Source: GCA-2737665 sp044344795 | GTDB taxonomy: Bacteria; Bacteroidota; Bacteroidia; Palsa-965 | NCBI GenBank assembly: GCA_044344795.1 | Contig: JBIJCF010000065.1 | Location: forward strand, 1 to 7,038 | Length of the DNA: 7,038 bases | Direction of reading: 5' to 3' | In this document: piece by piece, positions 1-6,026 of the stretch | How positions within the stretch are numbered: position 1 is the stretch's first letter | Layout of the letters: every line of letters begins with the position of its first letter | The notes under the pieces: model-generated | The model's database searches: none | Seen by the model: only the letters and a program-made list of their open reading frames with translations | What the model was told of the DNA's origin: nothing | Position numbers and translations under genes: made by a program

Positions 1-1
1 C

Positions 2-304
2 ATTTCGTACAACTACGGAGTATTAAACGGTAGTTATGACGCTTCTGAGGATGGAATGATGCTGGCGACATCAGAAATGATTGCTTACCGCGGATTATTC
101 CTCATCGATAAAAACGGAGTGGTTCGTCACCAGTTGATTAACGATTTGCCATTAGGTCGTAATGTAGACGAAGCCATCCGCATGGTTGACGCACTTCAGT
201 TCAATGAAGAAAACGGAGAAGTTTGTCCCGCCAACTGGACCAAAGAAAAAGAAGGAATGAACGCGACGCATTCAGGTGTTGCCGAATATCTTGCGGTGCA
301 CTAA
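2..304 (+). CDS. Typical 2-Cys peroxiredoxin (AhpC/Prx1 type), C-terminal 100 residues; 5' end cut by window edge
   Basis: This is the C-terminal half of a thioredoxin-fold peroxidase that reduces H2O2 and organic hydroperoxides in the cytoplasm. The open frame enters from the left edge and reads ISYNYGVLNGSYDASEDG, followed by the family block YRGLFLIDKNGVVRH and NDLPLGRNVDEAIR. The resolving cysteine lies in the conserved GEVCPANW motif (Cys codon at 224-226). The peroxidatic cysteine (usually in a VCPTE motif) must lie upstream of the window. The protein ends GVAEYLAVH, a slightly short tail compared with family members that continue several residues past the EYL position. The gene is followed at once by a strong terminator, so it is probably the last gene of its transcript. 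The ATG codons at 56 and 59 are internal methionines, not the start. The family assignment is secure. The exact subfamily and gene name cannot be fixed without the N-terminal half. Confidence 0.94.
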   Translation: MSYNYGVLNGSYDASEDGMMLATSEMIAYRGLFLIDKNGVVRHQLINDLPLGRNVDEAIRMVDALQFNEENGEVCPANWTKEKEGMNATHSGVAEYLAVH

Positions 305-324
305 AGAATAGTCAAACCGATTAG

Positions 325-368
325 AAAGCAGAGTTAGAATTACGGTTCCGACTCTGCTTTTCTTTTTT
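325..368 (+). terminator. Rho-independent terminator of the peroxiredoxin gene
   Basis: A perfect 10-bp stem pairs AAAGCAGAGT (325-334) with ACTCTGCTTT (351-360). The stem can continue inward past a U-G pair and one A-C mismatch through 337-340 paired with 345-348 (ending in a U-G pair), closing a UACG loop of the stable UNCG class at 341-344. A T-rich run, TTTTCTTTTTT, follows at 358-368. It starts 21 bases after the peroxiredoxin stop and separates that gene from the next promoter. Confidence 0.87.
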
Positions 369-373
369 GCGAC

Positions 374-381
374 TATCTTTG
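374..381 (+). promoter_or_regulatory. Bacteroidota-type -7 promoter element for the membrane protein gene
   Basis: TATCTTTG matches the Bacteroidota primary-sigma -7 consensus TAnnTTTG at every fixed position. It lies just after the upstream terminator and only five bases before the ATG at 387. No good TTG-type -33 element is visible at the expected spacing (the nearest is TTCCG at 346-350), so the call rests on the -7 box and its placement. If used, transcription would begin at or within a few bases of the start codon. Confidence 0.5.
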
Positions 382-386
382 AATAG

Positions 387-1682
387 ATGCTGCAACACTT
401 TGTGAAATACGCTTACCTCCCCCTAATCGGCATCGTCTGTCTGTGGATTGGACTCAACGTCCAAGGAGGCAAGAAAGAATTCAGATATGTGATAATTTCT
501 GATGGCAAAGGATACTACAGCACCTTACCTGCACTCTTTATTTATAACGATCTCAACTATTCATTTATAGATCAAGTTGAGAAGAAACATTACGATTCTC
601 TTTCACATTATGAATTCCGCGTTGCATGCGATTTAGGCTGCACCAATAAATACTTTGCGGGAACTTCATTACTTCAACTTCCTTTTTTCTTAGGAGCAGT
701 TATTTACACTAGTGCTGCTAACCTACCCGTTGATGGATACAGTCCTCCATTTACGATTTCAATATTGATAGCCGGTATTTTCTGGATGGTTATTGGAAGT
801 CATTATCTACGAAAAGTATTATTTCATTTTGGTGTTACACTCGGTGAAGCAACATTCATAAGCACGGTAATGTTGTTTGGCAGTAACCTATTCTATTACG
901 CGGTTGTTGAACCTGCAATGTCACACGTCTATTCTTTTGCACTAATTACCATTTTTACAAATTTGATGTTAAATTGGCGTAAGTCATTTCAACGAAAAAA
1001 CATTTTATTCGGATCGATAGTATTAGGTATTATCATTTTCGTTCGCCCATTTAACGTTATCATAATTGCGGCACTTCCATTCTTGTGGGGACATCCTCGT
1101 CAATACCGAGATCCACTCTTAGACTTAATACGATCACCAATATTTTTCATTAGTGGTTTGATCGCGATAGGAATTCCGATTTTACAATTGCTTATTTACA
1201 AAATGTCAGTTGATCATTTTTTTCTCGATTCGTATCCGGGAGAAACATTTAACTTCTTACATCCGGAATTATTCAACTTTTTGTTCAGTTACAAAAAAGG
1301 ATTGTTCGTCTATCTGCCTATTCTGGCTATAGCATTGTTCGGTTGGATTTTTATTTACAAAACGAACAAGTTCAAAGCACTTTCGGGTATAGGGTTTCTA
1401 TTGCTTTTAATCTGGACACTCTCCTCTTGGTGGAACTGGTATTATGGAGGTAGTTTCGGTAGTCGTGTAATCGTTGATTTCCTGATCTATTTTGCAATTC
1501 CGCTGGCACTTGTTGTCAAACATAGCAGAGGAATAATCTTTAGAACAATCGTTATCGGAATAATTGTAGTGTTAACACTATCCTGTCAGTTACAAACCTA
1601 CCAATACCGCTATTACCTGATTCATTGGTCGGAAATGAACAAAGAGTTATACTGGAAGAACTTTATGAAATTGAAATCATGA
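387..1682 (+). CDS. Polytopic membrane protein, GT-C glycosyltransferase-like (conserved Bacteroidota family)
   Basis: This 431-aa inner-membrane protein has about 11-12 predicted hydrophobic helices, beginning near residues 8-26 and 92-110 and ending near 385-402. The first helix is followed by a polar loop with DGKGYYSTLPALFIY (Asp39-Gly40), the position where GT-C enzymes carry a catalytic acidic residue. Other recognisable blocks are NKYFAGTSLLQLPFF (87-101), VEPAMSHVYSF (174-184), VRPFN (219-223), SYKKGLFVYLPIL (301-313) and WWNWYYGGSFGSR (348-360). I recognise this pattern from Bacteroidota membrane proteins usually annotated as hypothetical or as glycosyltransferase-like, using lipid-linked sugar donors. 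Donor and acceptor are unknown. An in-frame TAG at 384-386 directly precedes the ATG, so no earlier start is possible. The stop overlaps the kinase start by ATGA, indicating translational coupling. The membrane topology and family are well supported; enzymatic activity is inference. Confidence 0.78.
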   Translation: MLQHFVKYAYLPLIGIVCLWIGLNVQGGKKEFRYVIISDGKGYYSTLPALFIYNDLNYSFIDQVEKKHYDSLSHYEFRVACDLGCTNKYFAGTSLLQLPFFLGAVIYTSAANLPVDGYSPPFTISILIAGIFWMVIGSHYLRKVLFHFGVTLGEATFISTVMLFGSNLFYYAVVEPAMSHVYSFALITIFTNLMLNWRKSFQRKNILFGSIVLGIIIFVRPFNVIIIAALPFLWGHPRQYRDPLLDLIRSPIFFISGLIAIGIPILQLLIYKMSVDHFFLDSYPGETFNFLHPELFNFLFSYKKGLFVYLPILAIALFGWIFIYKTNKFKALSGIGFLLLLIWTLSSWWNWYYGGSFGSRVIVDFLIYFAIPLALVVKHSRGIIFRTIVIGIIVVLTLSCQLQTYQYRYYLIHWSEMNKELYWKNFMKLKS

Positions 1683-4600
1683 GGTTGTCCGTATTTGTCA
1701 TTTTCATTGTTACGTTTTGTTACGGGCACGTTGTATTCGGCCAACAATACAGTTTCCGCAATTACTCCGTCCAAGATGGTTTGGCCCAATCTCAGGTTTA
1801 CGCGGTATGCGAAGATGCGCGCGGTTATTTGTGGTTAGGTACACGCGGTGGCGGTGTCAGCAGATTTGATGGTTACAACTTTATCAACTTCACGGAAGAT
1901 GATGGATTGTGCTCCAATTTTATCCGTTGTATAGAACAACACCCTGATGGATCGGTGTGGATTGGGACGGATGCGGGCTTATGCGTGTACGATGGGAAAA
2001 ATTTTAAGACTATCAGTCTGAGTAATGAAACACATTCCATCAATGCCATTCTGTTCGATCAAAAAGGGAACGAGTTGATTGGAACGGAAGACAGTGGTTT
2101 ATTCGTTTTGCAGCATCGCAAACCCATGCGTCATCTCGTTTATAAAAATGGATTACACCTTTCGGATCGAGTGAATTGTTTGATACAACACCGAGATGGT
2201 TCGGTCTGGATTGGCACAGAAGGTGGACCGGAACGATGGGACGGCAATGAATCGAAACCAATTAATACGGGAATAAAAAACGGCATTAAGAGTATACGCG
2301 CAATGGTGCAGGAACCATCCGGTAAAGTATGGCTGGCCACGTACGGTTGGGGATTGTATTCTTTCACTGCGGGTGACGAAATGTTTGCCCCCTTGCAACA
2401 AGATGATGGTTTGGTAAATAATACTGTACATGATTTAAGCATTGACCGCAACAACGCGTTGTGGGTTGCAACAGCAACGGGGGTAAACAAAATACAAGGT
2501 GAACACATTTCTACTTTTTCGGAACGAGAAGGGTTGTGCAGTAATGTAGTGATGCGCATTAAGGAAGACACGTGGGGAAATATATGGATGGCAACATCAG
2601 GAGGCGGTATTTGCAAACTGGAAGGCGAACGTTTTATTCATTACAATGAAAAAAGCGGTAACATGGGAACGTGGGTCTATAGCGTTGTGCAGGATAGAAC
2701 AGGAAGAACATGGTTTGCCACATCGGCCGGAGGTGTTACGATGTACGATGGCACGTATTACACCAACTACTTTGAAGGAGCAGGATTTACCTCAGCTAAA
2801 GTGAAATGCATTTATGAAGACCGTGATGGAGACCTGTGGTTTGGAACTGTTGGAGAAGGAGCTTATCAATTGCATGACAATTCTTTTACACATTATGATA
2901 AATCCAATGGTCTTACCGGACTTTTTGTAAACGATTTTACAGAAGATACTTTGGGTCGCATCTGGATGGCCACTGCAGGTTCACATCTATTCGTTCTCGA
3001 TAAGTCGACGAAAAAAATGTCACGCGTTAGTCAAAAGCAAGACTTTAATGCATCACGTGTTTTATCGCTGACCACTGCACGCGATGGCGCTGTATGGGCG
3101 GGAACACAAGAACACGGAATATTGGTTATTGAATACGACAGCGTTGCGTTTAATATAATTGCACGTTACAACACAAGCAACGGTTTACCGGCTAATATGG
3201 TTCGTTCTATCAACAGTTCAGCTTCGGGTGAAATTATTGCAGGTACCGGCGGCGGTGGTGTAGTGCTATTCAAAGACGGGACAATGCATATCATTAATAA
3301 AAAACAAGGTTTGCACTCGAACAATATTTATTTGGTGATTACCGATTCTACAGGACAAATATGGGCAGGATCGGAAAAGGGTTTAGATCGTTTTACATGG
3401 AATTTGGATACAGCTAAAATCCGGGTACGTCATTACGGCAAAGGCGAAGGACTTCGGGGTGTAGAAACTTCTCAAAATGCAGCGTGCCTTGGACGAAACG
3501 GACAGATTTGGTTCGGGACAATATATGGAGCGGCGCGCTATCAACCGAATCATGATCATCTCGCGACAACTGCACCCTTACTGCATTTAACCGGAATTCG
3601 TTTGTTCTTTAATCCAATTCAATCAACACCTTATGGTCAGAGTTCCATATACTCCAATTGGTTCGCAATTCCGGACAGCCTTGTGCTTCCTTTTGATCAA
3701 AACACGTTACGTTTTGAATTTATTGGTATTGATTTGTTGAATCCTGAAGGCGTTCGTTACCGTTGGCGCTTGTTGGGATTGGATGACAACTGGTCACCTG
3801 CAACTGATGAAAGATCTGCGTCGTTTTCAAATTTGCAACACGGCGAATATGTATTTCAGGTTCAGACAAAAAATGCAGATGGTGTATGGAGTGATATTCG
3901 GGACTACGCTTTCATAATACAACCACCGTTTTGGGCCACATGGACTTTTCGAATTGCGGCAGGCGCTATTATTGTAGTACTGCTGCTTTTACTTTTCTAT
4001 TGGCGATTGAAAGTATCACAACGTGCTAATATCCGGAAATTACAACAATTACAGTCGGAAAAACAAGTTATTGAATTGGAGCAAAAAGCGTTGTTGCTGC
4101 AAATGAATCCGCATTTCATTTTTAATGCGTTGCAATCTATTAATGGTTACATCGCCCAAAACGACACTGCAGAAGCTCGACGATATCTCGCCAAGTTCAG
4201 CAAACTCATGCGCTTGACACTCGAAAATTCACGTCAACCTTTCGTCAGCGTAAAAGAAGAAGTTGATCTTTTGTATCACTACACGGCATTAGAAGCAATT
4301 GGGATGGGGCATCGGTTTACCACCCAAATTGAAGTAGATGAGCAGATTGACGAAGAGGCCACTTACATTCCGGGAATGCTGATCCAACCATTTGTTGAAA
4401 ACGCCATCATTCATGGATTGAAGCATAAAATAGCAGAGGCTGGACGTTTAACTATTTGTTTTAATCTGGAGCGCGAACGATCGTTTCCTGTAATTGTAGT
4501 AACGATTGAAGATAACGGAGTCGGACGTGCCCAAGCTGCACAATATAACGAGGGAATTCGAAAAGAACATCGCTCGGCCGCAGTGGAAATTACATCCGAG

Positions 4601-4729
4601 CGACTTCAACGGATGAATGAAGCCGGCAAGGCACAAAGCACGCTTACCATCACCGATTTATATGCTGAAGACGGAAGTCCAAACGGAACCCGTGTCATTA
4701 TTCGAATCGGTAATTGTGTAATTGAATAG
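1679..4729 (+). CDS. Reg_prop/Y_Y_Y sensor histidine kinase, LytS/YehU type
   Basis: This 1016-aa membrane sensor kinase has, in order: a signal peptide (residues 1-21, likely cleaved in VFG/QQ), 14 two-component-regulator propeller repeats (about 28-620) fitting two seven-bladed propellers, a Y_Y_Y domain (about 685-748), one membrane helix (757-775), a short coiled coil (776-808) and a His_kinase domain. Kinase motifs are LLLQMNPHFIFNALQSI with phospho-acceptor His812, LIQPFVENAIIHGLKH with Asn908, IEDNGVGR (943-950) and the terminal NGTRVIIRI. The sensor half should lie in the periplasm and the kinase in the cytoplasm. I chose the ATG at 1679 because it gives an intact signal peptide and a 4-base ATGA overlap with the upstream gene; an in-frame ATG at 1625 would bury the signal sequence. 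Relatives normally phosphorylate a LytTR response regulator, but none lies in this window. Ala968 stands where relatives usually have Gly in the ATP-lid region. The ligand is unknown. Confidence 0.95.
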   Translation: MRLSVFVIFIVTFCYGHVVFGQQYSFRNYSVQDGLAQSQVYAVCEDARGYLWLGTRGGGVSRFDGYNFINFTEDDGLCSNFIRCIEQHPDGSVWIGTDAGLCVYDGKNFKTISLSNETHSINAILFDQKGNELIGTEDSGLFVLQHRKPMRHLVYKNGLHLSDRVNCLIQHRDGSVWIGTEGGPERWDGNESKPINTGIKNGIKSIRAMVQEPSGKVWLATYGWGLYSFTAGDEMFAPLQQDDGLVNNTVHDLSIDRNNALWVATATGVNKIQGEHISTFSEREGLCSNVVMRIKEDTWGNIWMATSGGGICKLEGERFIHYNEKSGNMGTWVYSVVQDRTGRTWFATSAGGVTMYDGTYYTNYFEGAGFTSAKVKCIYEDRDGDLWFGTVGEGAYQLHDNSFTHYDKSNGLTGLFVNDFTEDTLGRIWMATAGSHLFVLDKSTKKMSRVSQKQDFNASRVLSLTTARDGAVWAGTQEHGILVIEYDSVAFNIIARYNTSNGLPANMVRSINSSASGEIIAGTGGGGVVLFKDGTMHIINKKQGLHSNNIYLVITDSTGQIWAGSEKGLDRFTWNLDTAKIRVRHYGKGEGLRGVETSQNAACLGRNGQIWFGTIYGAARYQPNHDHLATTAPLLHLTGIRLFFNPIQSTPYGQSSIYSNWFAIPDSLVLPFDQNTLRFEFIGIDLLNPEGVRYRWRLLGLDDNWSPATDERSASFSNLQHGEYVFQVQTKNADGVWSDIRDYAFIIQPPFWATWTFRIAAGAIIVVLLLLLFYWRLKVSQRANIRKLQQLQSEKQVIELEQKALLLQMNPHFIFNALQSINGYIAQNDTAEARRYLAKFSKLMRLTLENSRQPFVSVKEEVDLLYHYTALEAIGMGHRFTTQIEVDEQIDEEATYIPGMLIQPFVENAIIHGLKHKIAEAGRLTICFNLERERSFPVIVVTIEDNGVGRAQAAQYNEGIRKEHRSAAVEITSERLQRMNEAGKAQSTLTITDLYAEDGSPNGTRVIIRIGNCVIE
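1820..3535 (+). repeat. 14 tandem propeller-blade repeats encoded within the kinase gene
   Basis: The motif (D/N/S/T)G-x-(I/V/L)W-x-(G/A)T-x-x-G recurs 14 times at intervals of about 40-47 residues. The cores sit near residues 48, 90, 129, 173, 214, 258, 300, 341, 383, 425, 469, 516, 558 and 607. Examples are YLWLGTRGGGV, SVWIGTDAGL, NIWMATSGGGI, DLWFGTVGEG and QIWFGTIYGA. Fourteen copies are the number expected for two seven-bladed beta-propellers, as in known Reg_prop sensors. Copies 3 (NELIGTEDSG) and 12 (EIIAGTGGGG) lack the usual Trp. The copies have diverged and are not DNA-level repeats. Confidence 0.88.
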
Positions 4730-4748
4730 CGATTTCCGACACTTCATA

Positions 4749-4775
4749 GAGTACGATTTAAAAATAAACGTACTC
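4749..4775. other. Inverted repeat between the convergent genes; possible weak bidirectional terminator
   Basis: GAGTACG (4749-4755) and CGTACTC (4769-4775) form a perfect 7-bp stem around an A/T-rich loop of 13 bases. It lies 20 bases past the kinase stop and overlaps the last codons and stop of the minus-strand gene. Neither side has a clear T-run after the stem, so termination is only a possibility. No better terminator is visible between the two genes. Confidence 0.28.
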
Positions 4776-5687
4776 GTAGCGTTCAACAAAAATTCCACGA
4801 GCCGGTGAACGGAAAGCATGTACTTGTGCATCACCGTTATCGTTATATGAACGTTGGTGATCACTGATAATCTTATCGCCTTGAATTTGAATTTGTCGTG
4901 TTACACGACCCGATTCATCATGTTCGTATGTTACCGTAAAATTATCGCCGGCAACTACAGACTCCGACTTCTCCTCGATTTCGTTACCGTGTTCATCGAA
5001 TTTTATCTTGAAAACTTCCAGCACTTTCCCCTTTCGATCATACGATACAAATCCCACGCTATCCTGACGCTTTCGAGGATCAAAAAACTCTGTACGCTTG
5101 AAATGTCCGGCAATGAAATCTTCTGAAATCAGTTCTTTCGCTTTCACCACCTCATCTCGCAATTCCCATTGGGTGAGTGTTTCCTGAGTCAATGTATTTT
5201 CCTCATCATAAACTCTATGCACAACAATCTGATCTGCCCACTCCGGATGATATTCAAACGTTTCTCTTCGCTCTAATTCTTTATCATCATCCTCTGTTCG
5301 TTTTTCAATCAGCATAGCGTTTTCATTGTAGCTATATAAAACGTGTACAGGATATCCTTCCTCAAAACTCCGGCTTTCTTTTACCAACTTCCCTTTATCG
5401 TTGTATTCAAATATGGTGAATTCCGCAAAGTTGCCACTATCAAATAACGATGACTTTATCAACCTGTTATTGCTATCGTATTCGTTGATCGTTTTCTGGA
5501 GTTCCATTCCGTCTTCGTCAAATTCAATCTCTTCCAGCAAATCACCATGAGCATTAAACAACCGTTTCCAGCGGATATGAAAAAGATCAGGAGATGCCGG
5601 ATCAACTCCGTAAATGTCTTCCCAAGCGCCGTTTGTTAACCGATAAATATTAGCAGATTGAGCTTGTTTTTTAACCGACTCTGACAT
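4758..5687 (-). CDS. Hypothetical soluble protein of degenerate YD-like repeats
   Basis: This 309-aa acidic protein contains no cysteine, no signal peptide and no membrane helix, so it is probably cytoplasmic. It consists largely of short units of the form (Y/F)-D/N-x-x-G/N-x-L-x-x-(E/K), many of them followed by a hydrophobic/aromatic strand. Clear copies are FDEDGMELQKTINEY, YDSNNRLIKSSLF, YNDKGKLVKESRSF, YNENAMLIEKRT, YDEENTLTQETL, YDRKGKVLEVFKIKF, FDEHGNEIEEKSE and HDESGRVTRQIQI. This resembles RHS/YD beta-hairpin repeats, but the units are irregular and there is no RHS core or toxin domain. I do not recognise a specific family and assign no function. An in-frame ATG at 5714 would give 318 aa. 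I prefer the ATG at 5687 because a promoter-like box lies between the two and the A-rich leader before 5687 is typical of this phylum. It converges on the kinase gene and diverges from the peptidase gene. Confidence 0.8.
   Translation of the reverse strand: MSESVKKQAQSANIYRLTNGAWEDIYGVDPASPDLFHIRWKRLFNAHGDLLEEIEFDEDGMELQKTINEYDSNNRLIKSSLFDSGNFAEFTIFEYNDKGKLVKESRSFEEGYPVHVLYSYNENAMLIEKRTEDDDKELERRETFEYHPEWADQIVVHRVYDEENTLTQETLTQWELRDEVVKAKELISEDFIAGHFKRTEFFDPRKRQDSVGFVSYDRKGKVLEVFKIKFDEHGNEIEEKSESVVAGDNFTVTYEHDESGRVTRQIQIQGDKIISDHQRSYNDNGDAQVHAFRSPARGIFVERYEYVYF
4818..5561 (-). repeat. Tandem degenerate YD-like repeat array within the hypothetical protein
   Basis: Roughly ten units spaced about 13-30 residues apart cover residues 43-290 of the minus-strand protein. 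Each begins with an aromatic residue plus Asp/Asn and usually carries a turn Gly or Asn two to four residues later. The best copies start near residues 56, 70, 95, 120, 160, 216, 230, 257 and 281. The segment around 171-210 is the least regular. The repeats are visible only at protein level. Confidence 0.6.
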
Positions 5688-5702
5688 AAGAATATTTTTT
5701 TG

Positions 5703-5710
5703 CGAAGTTA
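5703..5710 (-). promoter_or_regulatory. Possible -7 promoter element for the YD-like repeat gene
   Basis: Read on the minus strand, TAACTTCG matches TAnnTTTG with one mismatch. It lies 15 bases upstream of the ATG at 5687 and is followed by an A-rich leader (CAAAAAAATATTCTT). No convincing -33 TTG is seen at 17-23 bases upstream. It overlaps the frame of the longer alternative start at 5714, which is part of the reason for preferring 5687. Confidence 0.35.
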
Positions 5711-5878
5711 TCATCTAAAAAGAAACGATAAACACGAACCGGTTATAATCAACAAAATGCCGCAACTGGCAATTCAACAAGGAATAGCGAAGAAGATAAC
5801 GGACATTTTACCTATATGGTTAATTGGTGTTGTATTTCTATCCAAGAGTAAAAGCAATAACTTCAACTCAATCAAAAC

Positions 5879-5886
5879 TACCTTTG
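5879..5886 (+). promoter_or_regulatory. TAnnTTTG-type box upstream of the peptidase gene (distal candidate)
   Basis: TACCTTTG matches the Bacteroidota -7 consensus exactly, 140 bases before the ATG at 6027. No -33 TTG is found at suitable spacing, so it may be a chance match. If real, it would give a long leader. Confidence 0.25.
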
Positions 5887-5999
5887 TCTATTTTTAACCC
5901 TACAGTCTATGCCGGATTTACCGGGCTCGTTAAAACAACATCTGATCCATCATACCGACCGTTGGTCATAATTTCAACTGAAACACTTACACTTGTCTG

Positions 6000-6007
6000 T
6001 ATATTTA
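6000..6007 (+). promoter_or_regulatory. TAnnTTTG-like box upstream of the peptidase gene (proximal candidate)
   Basis: TATATTTA matches TAnnTTTG except for the last base, 19 bases before the ATG at 6027. This gives a short leader of usual length for the phylum. The -33 region (around 5977-5980, ACTG) is poor. The proximal site fits better by position, the distal one by sequence. Confidence 0.25.
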
Positions 6008-6026
6008 TCGTTATAACTTCACGCTC

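Larger units (their letters stand above)
5688..6026. other. Divergent intergenic region, no convincing gene
   Basis: These 339 bases separate the starts of two divergent genes. Short open frames exist on the plus strand (5700-5897 and 5824-6030), but their products have no family features or credible start context. The contents I can point to are weak promoter-like elements, an 8-base palindrome AACCGGTT at 5737-5744, and a minus-strand frame with protein-like composition broken by three stops (see findings). No RNA gene or riboswitch fold is apparent by eye. Confidence 0.55.

Noticed and set aside
1625..1678. Longer N-terminus for the kinase starting at 1625
   Set aside because: It adds a polar stretch before the signal peptide and overlaps the upstream gene by 58 bases. 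The ATG at 1679 gives a clean leader and the common ATGA overlap.
2040..2616. Three overlapping minus-strand open frames (2040-2261, 2140-2616, 2153-2431) opposite the kinase gene
   Set aside because: They lie antisense to well-supported propeller repeats, have irregular composition and show no family motifs. They are shadows of the real coding frame.
4448..4864. Minus-strand open frames 4448-4636 and 4658-4864
   Set aside because: The first is antisense to the kinase ATP-binding domain. The second straddles the kinase end and the stop of the repeat gene in another frame. Neither has a credible start or product.
4854..5126. Plus-strand 90-residue open frame opposite the YD-like repeat gene
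   Set aside because: The minus-strand frame has clear internal repeats and a full-length open frame, whereas the plus-strand peptide has no recognisable features.
5737..5744. Palindrome AACCGGTT as an operator
   Set aside because: Eight bases with no extension of symmetry and no second copy nearby is too little to support a binding-site call.
5700..5897. Plus-strand 65-residue open frame in the divergent intergenic region
   Set aside because: It has no family features and no supported promoter at the right place, and its composition does not resemble the neighbouring genes.
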